NCBI GenBank assembly: GCA_949710005.1
Contig: OX453275.1
Location: 28,524,218 to 28,588,217, forward strand
Reading direction: 5' to 3'
DNA from: Ricordea florida
Lineage: Eukaryota; Cnidaria; Anthozoa; Corallimorpharia; Ricordeidae
DNA: 64,000 nt
The notes under the pieces were generated by a model, which saw only the letters and a program-made list of their open reading frames with translations, ran no database searches and was not told the origin of the DNA. This document shows, piece after piece, positions 28,923 to 34,636 of this stretch; the first letter of the stretch is position 1; every line of letters begins with the position of its first letter. The position numbers and the translations under genes are program-made.

Positions 28923-28930
28923 TATATAAG
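28923..28930 (+). promoter_or_regulatory. TATA box of the RING gene
   Basis: TATATAAG, about 104 nt upstream of the ATG at 29034; the likely start of transcription is about 28955, leaving a short leader. Confidence 0.6.
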
Positions 28931-29033
28931 GGATGACCCTGCTTCCAGTCGGTGTCTTTTCGTTCATCTCTTTGTAGGGTGAAGGTGATACAGGGTGGAA
29001 TTTGTTCCAGTGTTTTTTGTATTCAAAGTCAAG

Positions 29034-29337
29034 ATGCCCAAACGCAGATTGCAGAACCAAAGAGGTGTTGCCAAAAGACCAGCAACGTCTTCCAGCGACC
29101 CTGTATCGCCTTCGCCTTCTGAATCGGACATTGTGATCAATGCAATTAACGAAGCCGGCCCATCAACCAGTGTTGAACCTGTGACATCATCATCAACCAG
29201 TGCTGAACCTGTGACATCGTCATCAACCAGTGTTGAACCTGCGGCATCATCAACCAGTGTTGAACCATCCAGCGATGAACCCATGGTATCACGCGATGCT
29301 ATGACACCTCCTTCGAGTCCTGCCCCTGTCAATGATG

Positions 29338-29369
<32 letters not shown>

Positions 29370-29645
29370 GATAATAATAATAATGATGCTCCACAACCAC
29401 CACCACTTCGGAGAGAAGATCCTATTCCGGGAGAATGTTGCGTATGTTTCGAAGGTGAAGCAAGCCCACCAACACCCTGCTGTCGCAAACCGCTTTGTAA
29501 CCCATGCCTACAAAGATGGCTTCGTAACCGAAGGTTTGATTGTCCGCATTGTAGGGCTCGGTTCCCCAATGACTATTTGATCTCGTCGGAAGAGGCAACT
29601 GATGCCCTATTGCAAGATCCGGAATTCCAGAGAAGGATCCGACTT
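29034..29645 (+). CDS. RING-finger constant exon of the tail-array gene
   Basis: 204 codons, ATG at 29034. The N-terminus is basic (MPKRRLQNQRG). Four imperfect repeats of about 10 residues follow (TSVEPVTSSS, TSAEPVTSSS, TSVEPAASS, TSVEPSSDE), then an Asp/Asn run, then a RING at about residues 135-180: CCVCFEGEASPPTPCCRK, PLCNPCLQRWL, FDCPHCRARF. RING domains recruit ubiquitin-conjugating enzymes, so this is a likely viral E3 ligase. The exon ends exactly after a Leu codon at a strong donor (CTT|GTAAGT, phase 0). Without splicing the frame would run only 17 more codons. Downstream lie at least 15 phase-0 acceptors leading to different C-termini. Confidence 0.85.
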
Positions 29646-29739
29646 GTAAGTACATTCATTCTTACAGATCGTTTATCAATTGTATACGGTGATACATGAA
29701 CTTCGAGATCATCGCTGATATCTATATATTTTTGTTTAG

Positions 29740-29928
29740 ACATATAGCGAAATGTGTCGCTATGCATTAGACAAACAAAGAAGAAGAATGAAGACTTCAG
29801 ACATTGAATTGGGTGTGATGTTGTTATTATGTCGGGTTTTACATATTGGTCCAGTTCGCCGTTTATTTGCGCCTCCTAAATTAACTTGGTTTGAAAGAGC
29901 TTTTTTATTTGATTCTTTGATTGTTTGA
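29740..29928 (+). CDS. Tail exon T1 (62 aa)
   Basis: Acceptor TTTTTGTTTAG. Begins TYSEMCRYALDKQRRRMK; basic start, then a hydrophobic helix (GVMLLLCRVLHIG) and an aromatic end. With the donor at 29646 the intron is 94 nt. Stop TGA. No homologue recognised. Confidence 0.7.
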   Translation, partial: TYSEMCRYALDKQRRRMKTSDIELGVMLLLCRVLHIGPVRRLFAPPKLTWFERAFLFDSLIV

Positions 29929-29964
29929 TTTTGTACATAAGAAACGTTCGTTTTTTCTTTATAG

Positions 29965-30171
29965 GCATTGATTAAACTGAAAGCTGCAAAAGCAACACTT
30001 AACTATCAGCATAACTATCAACCACGCAATGTTCACCCTTATAGATTTTTTTTCAACTATTATGTAATTAAAGATCTTTTACAAGGTGTTTCGTCATGCA
30101 ATGAAGTTAGACGATATTCTTATGATGCCATGGTACTCGTATATAAGACGCTAAGAAAGTTTCATTGTTAA
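29965..30171 (+). CDS. Tail exon T2 (68 aa)
   Basis: Acceptor TTCTTTATAG. Begins ALIKLKAAKATLNYQHNYQP; Tyr/Phe-rich, basic, helical. Stop TAA, followed 17 nt later by AATAAA (30189), so transcripts choosing T2 may end here. Confidence 0.7.
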   Translation, partial: ALIKLKAAKATLNYQHNYQPRNVHPYRFFFNYYVIKDLLQGVSSCNEVRRYSYDAMVLVYKTLRKFHC

Positions 30172-30194
30172 TTATTATTATTATTTTTAAATAA

Positions 30195-30291
30195 AGAAAA
30201 GCAAAGTCATTTTTTTTGCATGTTGTGAGGTTAGGGGTGGCTGTAAGGGGAGGTTGGAGGCCACTCATAAAATGACTTTGCTTTTTTTTAC
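30195..30291. repeat. Hairpin-forming inverted repeat between T2 and T3
   Basis: Arms AAAAGCAAAGTCATTTT and AAAATGACTTTGCTTTT enclose a GA/GT-rich loop of about 60 nt (GGTTAGGGGTGGCTG and GGGGAGGTTGGAGGCC). It follows the T2 poly(A) signal and makes this the second-longest gap in the array. It may act as a transcription-pausing, insulating or small-RNA structure; only the geometry is seen. Confidence 0.6.
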
Positions 30292-30309
30292 TTTTATTTT
30301 TTATTTTAG

Positions 30310-30534
30310 GCACTGGATCATGTCATGGAAGCTCAAATGCGATTTAATTCTAAGATATACATACAAAAGGATCAAGAAACTATTTTAAGAATAACAGAAA
30401 CTATATTATGGCTAACAAGATTAAACTATTTACTTGTCAAAGCAAGTCAATATAGAATTGCGAGTCAATCTTTATTTGGAATACCTGAACCTTTTGATAC
30501 CGTCGAACTGAAAACATTGTTAGATATTGTATAA
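30310..30534 (+). CDS. Tail exon T3 (74 aa)
   Basis: Acceptor TTTTATTTTAG. Begins ALDHVMEAQMRFNSKIYIQK; amphipathic helices, then GIPEPFDTVELKTLLDIV at the end. Stop TAA. It opens like T2 (AL.. after the splice). Confidence 0.72.
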   Translation, partial: ALDHVMEAQMRFNSKIYIQKDQETILRITETILWLTRLNYLLVKASQYRIASQSLFGIPEPFDTVELKTLLDIV

Positions 30535-30559
30535 TTCAGTTTTTTCTATCTCTACACAG

Positions 30560-30658
30560 ATGATTCGTAACCTGGATGATTATTATTATAATAACCCGGA
30601 TTATGAACATTATTATTATGTACATGAAACGTTATCCAAATTACTCGTTTTCGAATGA
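30560..30658 (+). CDS. Tail exon T4 (32 aa)
   Basis: Acceptor TCTCTACACAG. Short and Tyr-rich: MIRNLDDYYYNNPDYEH, ending LSKLLVFE and TGA. The gap after T3 is only 25 nt. Shortest tail, so the least certain. Confidence 0.55.
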   Translation: MIRNLDDYYYNNPDYEHYYYVHETLSKLLVFE

Positions 30659-30681
30659 TAATCTTTTTTTCTTTTTTTTAG

Positions 30682-30855
30682 GCCTGTAGTCGTATGATAC
30701 ATGGAGGTTTAGTTACATACCATGTTTGTCCTGTATGTACGACAATTGACACGATTTATTCACTAAAACGCGGTTTTCATCGTTCATTAAATCTAGAAGA
30801 ATGGGATGCGTATATGATGTTTCTGCACAATGCACAACACATGTCTGACAATTAG
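30682..30855 (+). CDS. Tail exon T5 (57 aa)
   Basis: Acceptor CTTTTTTTTAG. Begins ACSRMIHGGLVTYHVCPVCT; a CPVC pair with an upstream Cys and several His (GFHRSL, FLHNAQHM) could form a zinc site. Stop TAG. Confidence 0.68.
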   Translation, partial: ACSRMIHGGLVTYHVCPVCTTIDTIYSLKRGFHRSLNLEEWDAYMMFLHNAQHMSDN

Positions 30856-30867
30856 TTTATTCTACAG

Positions 30868-31095
30868 ACTTATTTCAACCTTCGAAGCCAGGATAGACTC
30901 AGAGCCATCCGCTTCAACAAGGCAAAACAAGATCTACATAACTGTAACAGCATGCTCGAAATATTAACCTCAAGATTACAATATCACGAACAATTTCAAC
31001 ATCGTAACGTGTTTAGCTTTTCTAGTAAAATTCTTTTTTATTCTGTCAAAGCGTATCGTCGATCTCTCGTTAAACAAATTGTTAAGTTCCTCTAG
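30868..31095 (+). CDS. Tail exon T6 (75 aa)
   Basis: Acceptor TTTATTCTACAG, only 12 nt after the T5 stop. Begins TYFNLRSQDRLRAIRFNKAK; strongly basic and helical (SVKAYRRSLVKQIVKFL end). Stop TAG. Confidence 0.7.
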   Translation, partial: TYFNLRSQDRLRAIRFNKAKQDLHNCNSMLEILTSRLQYHEQFQHRNVFSFSSKILFYSVKAYRRSLVKQIVKFL

Positions 31096-31164
31096 TTAAC
31101 TACGTAAACGATGATCGATTTCCACATTGCATAATAATATTTTTCTCTCTTTTTTTATTTTCAG

Positions 31165-31440
31165 CTAATACAAGCTGTTGAACGATTTAGCTTAAACATG
31201 AGATCACCCCGCTTCAGACATAATGTAATCGCAACAGCTACAAATTTAATCAGTATATTCACGTCTGTTATCGTTAATCGTGACGTTGGAAATTACGATC
31301 AAGCCATCGACAGTATTGACGAACATTGCGATCAAGTACACATATTACCAAACGATGTATGTTCTCTTTGTCAAATGGCCAAGAATTTGTTATGCCTTAT
31401 GGAAATCGATCCCCGTCTATTAATGTTTATTGATGAATAG
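31165..31440 (+). CDS. Tail exon T7 (91 aa)
   Basis: Acceptor TTTTTATTTTCAG. Begins LIQAVERFSLNMRSPRFRHN; helical, with CDQVHILPNDVCSLCQ in the second half and ending DPRLLMFIDE, TAG. One of the longest tails. LIQ- start resembles the IIQ-/ITQ- starts of T9-T11. Confidence 0.72.
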   Translation, partial: LIQAVERFSLNMRSPRFRHNVIATATNLISIFTSVIVNRDVGNYDQAIDSIDEHCDQVHILPNDVCSLCQMAKNLLCLMEIDPRLLMFIDE

Positions 31441-31482
31441 TCATCATCATCATCATTAATCATCGTTGTCTTTTTTTCATAG

Positions 31483-31596
31483 ACTATTATTCGTATAAAC
31501 GAAGAAATCATAGTTGCCAATGCAAGAAAAAAGAAGATATTAATTATGGCATCGTCTCTCTACGGTCCAGACTTTATTCGCTTTCTATACTATTAG
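31483..31596 (+). CDS. Tail exon T8 (37 aa)
   Basis: Acceptor TTTTTTTCATAG. Begins TIIRINEEIIVANARKKKIL; short helical tail ending FIRFLYY and TAG. Confidence 0.58.
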   Translation, partial: TIIRINEEIIVANARKKKILIMASSLYGPDFIRFLYY

Positions 31597-31682
31597 TTTT
31601 TTATTTTCTTTACGGTCATTTCAAGCAAATGCAAGAGCGCGAACAGAAAGACTCAACAATGAAGAGACATATATTCTTATTA

Positions 31683-31713
<31 letters not shown>

Positions 31714-31799
31714 AATATATACATTTTATTTATTTACAGTCAAATGCAAGAGTGTGTGCAGATGAAAATTCGTTTTTTTCGTTTTCTCATTTTTTACAG
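31597..31799 (+). other. Degraded segment in the tail array
   Basis: Contains a partial copy of CAAATGCAAGAG (about 31627) that returns at 31741, plus an (ATT)n microsatellite of about 40 bp at 31676-31712. It looks like a tail copy ruined by repeat expansion. T9 could also start earlier, at 31740, after TTATTTACAG, in the same frame. Confidence 0.45.
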
Positions 31800-31982
31800 A
31801 TAATCCAATCAATTGAAGCATGTACAAGTTTGTGTGTAGACAGATTCAACGAACCTAACGTAGAGGAATATATTCTATTCGACATTCTAGACATCTACGA
31901 TGATCTTTTAACTGCGAAACGAACGTTTCAAAACATGCTTCTTCCATCTTTGACAGATTCGTTTTCTTCGTTTTACAGATAA
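31800..31982 (+). CDS. Tail exon T9 (60 aa), duplicated family
   Basis: Acceptor CTCATTTTTTACAG. Begins IIQSIEACTSLCVDRFNEPN and continues with an acidic block (DILDIYDDLLTAKRTFQNML). First member of a four-member family (T9-T12) sharing QSI-(E/D)-x-C-x-S. Its stop TAA overlaps the first bases of T10, so one acceptor doubles as the end of this tail. Confidence 0.75.
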   Translation: MIQSIEACTSLCVDRFNEPNVEEYILFDILDIYDDLLTAKRTFQNMLLPSLTDSFSSFYR

Positions 31983-32122
31983 TCCAATCAATTGAAGATT
32001 GTGCAAGCTTTCTTTCGGCTAGATACGATTTAGAATATTTTTTAAATGTATCTGATAGAGTAAATAATACCTACGATGATCTAATGTCTCCGATAAGAAC
32101 GTTTCAAAACATGCTTCTTTGA
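31979..32122 (+). CDS. Tail exon T10 (47 aa), duplicated family
   Basis: Acceptor CTTCGTTTTACAG. Begins IIQSIEDCASFLSARYDLEY and ends SPIRTFQNMLL, TGA; clearly a sibling of T9 (same start and the same RTFQNML end). Confidence 0.75.
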   Translation: MIQSIEDCASFLSARYDLEYFLNVSDRVNNTYDDLMSPIRTFQNMLL

Positions 32123-32149
32123 CGGATTCGTTTTTTTCATTTTTTACAG

Positions 32150-32329
32150 ATAACCCAATCAATCGATGATTGTACAAGCTTTCTTTCGGATAGATACAAC
32201 GCACCACCTATTTTACATGAATCTGATATAGTAAACATTGAACGCATTCACAGTGACTTGAGTTTGTATCGTTCTTTAAGAATATTTGACATAGACTACT
32301 TCCACTTTTCTTCTAGACCCGTGATTTGA
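32150..32329 (+). CDS. Tail exon T11 (59 aa), duplicated family
   Basis: Acceptor TTTTTCATTTTTTACAG. Begins ITQSIDDCTSFLSDRYNAPP; shares ESDIVNIE and DLSLYRSL with T12. Ends FHFSSRPVI, TGA. Confidence 0.75.
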   Translation: MTQSIDDCTSFLSDRYNAPPILHESDIVNIERIHSDLSLYRSLRIFDIDYFHFSSRPVI

Positions 32330-32349
32330 GATTTCGTTTTTTTCTGCAG

Positions 32350-32520
32350 ATGCTTCGGTCAATTGATGACTGTAAAAGTTTTCTTATGGACAGATACCAC
32401 AATCCCAATGTCACTGAATCTGATTTTATAGAGATTGAATTATTTTACGGTGACTTGATGTTGTATCGTTCGTTACACACGTTTCAATTTTTAATTCCTT
32501 TACCAGACGAGGATGATTAA
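32350..32520 (+). CDS. Tail exon T12 (56 aa), duplicated family
   Basis: Acceptor CGTTTTTTTCTGCAG. Begins MLRSIDDCKSFLMDRYHNPN, with ESDFIEIELFYGDLMLYRSL and an acidic end (PLPDEDD). Sibling of T11. Stop TAA. Confidence 0.75.
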   Translation: MLRSIDDCKSFLMDRYHNPNVTESDFIEIELFYGDLMLYRSLHTFQFLIPLPDEDD

Positions 32521-32546
32521 AAAAAATCACTATATATTTTTTTCAG

Positions 32547-32798
32547 GATGATGATAGTGATGGAGACAGTGTCTTTGACGAAGTCTCTTCATTGTCCTCC
32601 GAATTCTCTTTCGAGTCTTTCGAGGTAGATTCTATGTGTGATTGCGATCTTTGTGACGATTTGAATGATGTTGATCACCATTACCATTGTGGTTGTGATT
32701 GTGATTATTGTTACCACATGTACGATGAATTAGGTCATTGCGATTGCAAAGAATGTATTGATGTGTTCTGGTACATAGGTTCTATACCCCTAGAGTAA
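32547..32798 (+). CDS. Tail exon T13 (83 aa), Asp-start and Cys-rich
   Basis: Acceptor ATTTTTTTCAG. Begins DDDSDGDSVFDEVSSLSS; then a dense Cys/His region (MCDCDLC, HHYHCGCDCDYCYH, HCDCKEC) that could bind several metal ions. Stop TAA. Confidence 0.7.
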   Translation, partial: DDDSDGDSVFDEVSSLSSEFSFESFEVDSMCDCDLCDDLNDVDHHYHCGCDCDYCYHMYDELGHCDCKECIDVFWYIGSIPLE

Positions 32799-32819
32799 AT
32801 TTTTTACTCTTTTTTTTAG

Positions 32820-32948
32820 GACATTAGTGATGATGATGATGATGATGATTATACACATATCAGCGAAGAAAGTTGGGAAGTGGAAATGTCCCTTCCAGAA
32901 CTAGAACAATGGGAACTAATCATAAAAATCAAACCACCCCAATCCTAG
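32820..32948 (+). CDS. Tail exon T14 (42 aa), Asp-start
   Basis: Acceptor CTTTTTTTTAG. Begins DISDDDDDDDYTHISEESWE; acidic, ends IIKIKPPQS, TAG. The Asp-start links it with T13 and T15. Confidence 0.65.
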   Translation, partial: DISDDDDDDDYTHISEESWEVEMSLPELEQWELIIKIKPPQS

Positions 32949-32974
32949 TATGAATATTATATTACTTTTTTTAG

Positions 32975-33292
32975 GACAATGATGATGACAATGATGATGA
33001 TGACTGTGATGATGATGATGAAGGGTACATGGTACCTTTTTTACGAGAACTTTGTCAATGTCCTTTTCAATGTACCCTATGTGAAATGCCAGAAGTTTGC
33101 ACGCATCAATGCATTCATTGTAGAGATTATCAAGTATATATTAGTTCCATGCATAGTTATTGCAGATGCAAGTTTTGCATCGCTTATCAAGCTTTCGAAC
33201 CGCCGAATCTTCCATTTTTCTTGTCGAGGCGTAAGTTCAAATCGTTATTCTATACGTTTAGTAAAATTCCATCCATGTATGTTAATTATTAG
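32975..33292 (+). CDS. Tail exon T15 (105 aa), Asp-start and Cys-rich
   Basis: Acceptor ATTACTTTTTTTAG. Begins DNDDDNDDDDCDDDDEGYM, then LCQCPFQCTLCEMPEVC, THQCIHC and CRCKFC, a Cys/His pattern suggestive of two zinc sites, and a basic end (FLSRRKFKSLFYTFSK). Longest and last tail; followed by AATAAA at 33361. Confidence 0.72.
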   Translation, partial: DNDDDNDDDDCDDDDEGYMVPFLRELCQCPFQCTLCEMPEVCTHQCIHCRDYQVYISSMHSYCRCKFCIAYQAFEPPNLPFFLSRRKFKSLFYTFSKIPSMYVNY

Positions 33293-33355
33293 TTGTTATT
33301 GACTCATTAAAAAAAGTTTGGTTTTTTCACCTTCCATTTGTGTGTGCGTGTCTTT

Positions 33356-33366
33356 TATAAAATAAA
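33356..33366 (+). promoter_or_regulatory. TATA box of mini-gene 1, overlapping a poly(A)-type signal
   Basis: TATAAAATAAA: a TATA box 44-51 nt before the ATG at 33407, and also an AATAAA (33361-33366) that could end the tail-array transcripts. Both readings may apply. Confidence 0.5.
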
Positions 33367-33406
33367 TAAGGGTAACCCCATCCGATTCATTTCACATCCG
33401 AACATC

Positions 33407-33601
33407 ATGGTTAGAACACCACAAAGACGACTTCTTCAACGACGACGATCGCGATTCCCTCTTATCAGACACATAAGAAAACAATACGGAGAGGGACGAG
33501 TTGCTGCTAGACAACGAGGAGGAAGAAGAAGAAGAGTCAACTACAGACCCCCACCCTATCTTCAACCCTTTATTGGATCTTGGCGGCAACCTCGTTTCTA
33601 A
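33407..33601 (+). CDS. Arg-rich mini-protein 1 (64 aa)
   Basis: ATG at 33407; MVRTPQRRLLQRRRSRFP, RHIRKQYGEGR, RQRGGRRRRVNYRPPP, ending FIGSWRQPRF. About a third Arg. Twin of the next gene, including the leader (TTCATTTCACATCC before the ATG in both). Protamine- or core-protein-like composition suggests condensation of element DNA in particles; this is inference. A few Arg-rich peptides of adenovirus cores are a loose comparison. Confidence 0.65.
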   Translation: MVRTPQRRLLQRRRSRFPLIRHIRKQYGEGRVAARQRGGRRRRVNYRPPPYLQPFIGSWRQPRF

Positions 33602-33603
33602 AA

Positions 33604-33613
33604 TATAAAAAGG
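33604..33613 (+). promoter_or_regulatory. TATA box of mini-gene 2
   Basis: TATAAAAAGG begins 3 nt after the stop of mini-gene 1 and 47 nt before the ATG at 33651. Confidence 0.6.
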
Positions 33614-33650
33614 AAAAAACCTCATCCAATTCATTTCACATCCAAACACC

Positions 33651-33848
33651 ATGGCTACAAGAGCACAAAGACTTGGACGACGAAGACGATTCCCTCCTAT
33701 CAGACACAAAAGAAAACAATACGGAGGAAGAAGAATCAACTACAGACGACAACGAGGAGGAAGAAGAAGAACCAGAGCCAGTCTCGTCAACTTAGGACCC
33801 TTAAAACCCCCACCCTTTCTTGGATCTTGGCAACAACCCTATTATTAG
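33651..33848 (+). CDS. Arg-rich mini-protein 2 (65 aa)
   Basis: MATRAQRLGRRRRFPPIRHK, KQYGGRRINYRRQRGGRRR, ending PPPFLGSWQQPYY. Clear tandem duplicate of the preceding mini-gene: same RHxRKQYG, NYR, RQRGGRRR and GSW-Q-P words. It has its own TATA box. Candidate DNA-condensing core peptide. Confidence 0.65.
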   Translation: MATRAQRLGRRRRFPPIRHKRKQYGGRRINYRRQRGGRRRTRASLVNLGPLKPPPFLGSWQQPYY

Positions 33849-33914
33849 TTTTGATGAAAGAAAGAAAAAATGTACACAACAATCATGATCATTAAACTCT
33901 TGTTTATTTTTTTA

Positions 33915-34352
33915 TTACTCATAGTCCATTGATGTGTCTTCTTCTTCTTCGTCTATTTCCAACAGCATTTCGTTGCCACTCGCTACAACATCGGGTATAA
34001 AATTGTCACAGCAATATTCCACGACTATACACCACATGTGCTCCCATCTCAATTCGCGTTTCGTCTTGTTTGGGCTGCATTCCATACGGTAATTGTGCTC
34101 CTTGAAATTCCACCACGTTTTATCCAATCGCCACTCCAGGTTCAACCAACGTTTTCCGTCGCGCTTCAACGACACATCATTAACGGCTCGGTACACGCCA
34201 CACATCTCCTTCACTTTTCGATTGTCTAATCGCTTTCCACCTTCCAAAAACAACTTGAGATGATCCTCCAATCCATCTTTTTCCACATGCTCCAATTTCA
34301 ACGTCTGAAGCGAGTCCGCCAACACATCCACTCCTTTGTCAAGCACATCCAT
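33915..34352 (-). CDS. Unknown right-terminal Polinton gene
   Basis: 145 aa, ATG at 34352. Helical start (MDVLDKGVDVLADSLQTLKL), a Trp-rich middle (WLNLEWRLDKTWWNFKEHNY, ELRWEHMWCIVVEYCCDNF) and an acidic end (EIDEEEEDTSMDYE). Not recognised. It faces inward from the right terminal repeat. A TATATAAGG-type box on the minus strand at 34379-34388 is 27-36 nt upstream, partly next to the repeat itself, so the repeat may contribute its promoter. Confidence 0.6.
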   Translation of the reverse strand: MDVLDKGVDVLADSLQTLKLEHVEKDGLEDHLKLFLEGGKRLDNRKVKEMCGVYRAVNDVSLKRDGKRWLNLEWRLDKTWWNFKEHNYRMECSPNKTKRELRWEHMWCIVVEYCCDNFIPDVVASGNEMLLEIDEEEEDTSMDYE

Positions 34353-34378
34353 CGTTTTTTGTTTTTTTTCACTTCACC

Positions 34379-34388
34379 CTTATATATT
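34379..34388 (-). promoter_or_regulatory. TATA box of the right-terminal gene
   Basis: TATATATAAG on the minus strand just inside the right terminal repeat, close upstream of the ATG at 34352. Confidence 0.5.
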
Positions 34389-34389
34389 T

Positions 34390-34630
34390 TTTTCTCATCC
34401 GCGCGCGCACCCCCACCCCAAAACAACCGCTGACGCCCACGCGCGCGCGCCCACGCGCCTTTTTTCCCGCCAAAACACAATTCGCAACAATTCGCGTGTG
34501 CCACCACCTCTGTCGCGTGTGCCACCACCTCCAACACCAAATTCCCATTCAGCTCCATTCAGCTCATTCGCAACATGTTCTCGACCAATCAGGAGACAGT
34601 ATTTGTGCCGTAGTGGCCCCCCTTACTACT
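34390..34630. repeat. Right terminal inverted repeat
   Basis: 241 bp, reverse complement of 11354-11589 with one extra 5-nt segment (near 34540). Ends CCTTACTACT against the host CCTGAC. Confidence 0.93.
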
Positions 34631-34636
34631 CCTGAC
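34631..34636. repeat. Polinton target site duplication, right copy
   Basis: CCTGAC, identical to 11348-11353. Confidence 0.95.

Larger units (their letters stand above)
29646..33300 (+). other. Alternative C-terminal tail array of the RING gene
   Basis: AT-rich 3.6 kb holding at least 15 consecutive open segments (T1-T15 below). Each starts in phase 0 immediately after a pyrimidine-rich AG acceptor, as required by the phase-0 donor at 29646. Each runs 32-105 codons to its own stop, and most gaps are 12-70 nt. There is no room for separate promoters. Poly(A)-type AATAAA occurs at 30189 and 33361. The simplest reading is alternative 3' splice-site choice giving one RING protein many C-termini. 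This is inferred from layout; no transcript evidence is available here. Confidence 0.75.
11354..34630. mobile_element. Complete Maverick/Polinton (adintovirus-like) element
   Basis: A 23,277-bp element bounded by terminal inverted repeats starting AGTAGTAAGG and flanked by a 6-bp direct repeat. It carries the hallmark set: chromodomain integrase, protein-primed family B DNA polymerase, FtsK/HerA-type packaging ATPase, adenain-like Cys protease and a double-jelly-roll-type major capsid protein, plus further virion-like and unknown genes. The genes I recognise are all open. This matches a virus-like self-synthesising transposon of the Polinton class. Near-identity of the termini and intact frames point to a recent insertion. 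Whether it can form particles cannot be judged from sequence alone. Confidence 0.96.

Noticed and set aside
28995-29033. Upstream in-frame extension of the RING exon
   Set aside because: It starts at a GTG and adds only a hydrophobic stub. The ATG at 29034 follows the TATA box and begins a basic N-terminus.
29332-29580. Met/Ile-run frame on the plus strand and Ser-run frame on the minus strand
   Set aside because: Out-of-frame shadows of the Asp/Asn run in the RING exon.
29668-29718. A sixteen-codon segment after CTTACAG as a further RING tail
   Set aside because: It would need an intron of only 22 nt from the donor at 29646. Phase and stop fit, but such an intron is too short for the metazoan spliceosome.
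30560-33292. Tails as independent small genes
   Set aside because: Gaps of 12-70 nt leave no room for promoters, and most tails lack a start codon at their beginning. The constant phase fits splicing better.
33580-33795. Acidic frame overlapping the two mini-genes
   Set aside because: Shadow of the Arg-rich frames (AGA/GAA repeats read out of phase), with no start context.
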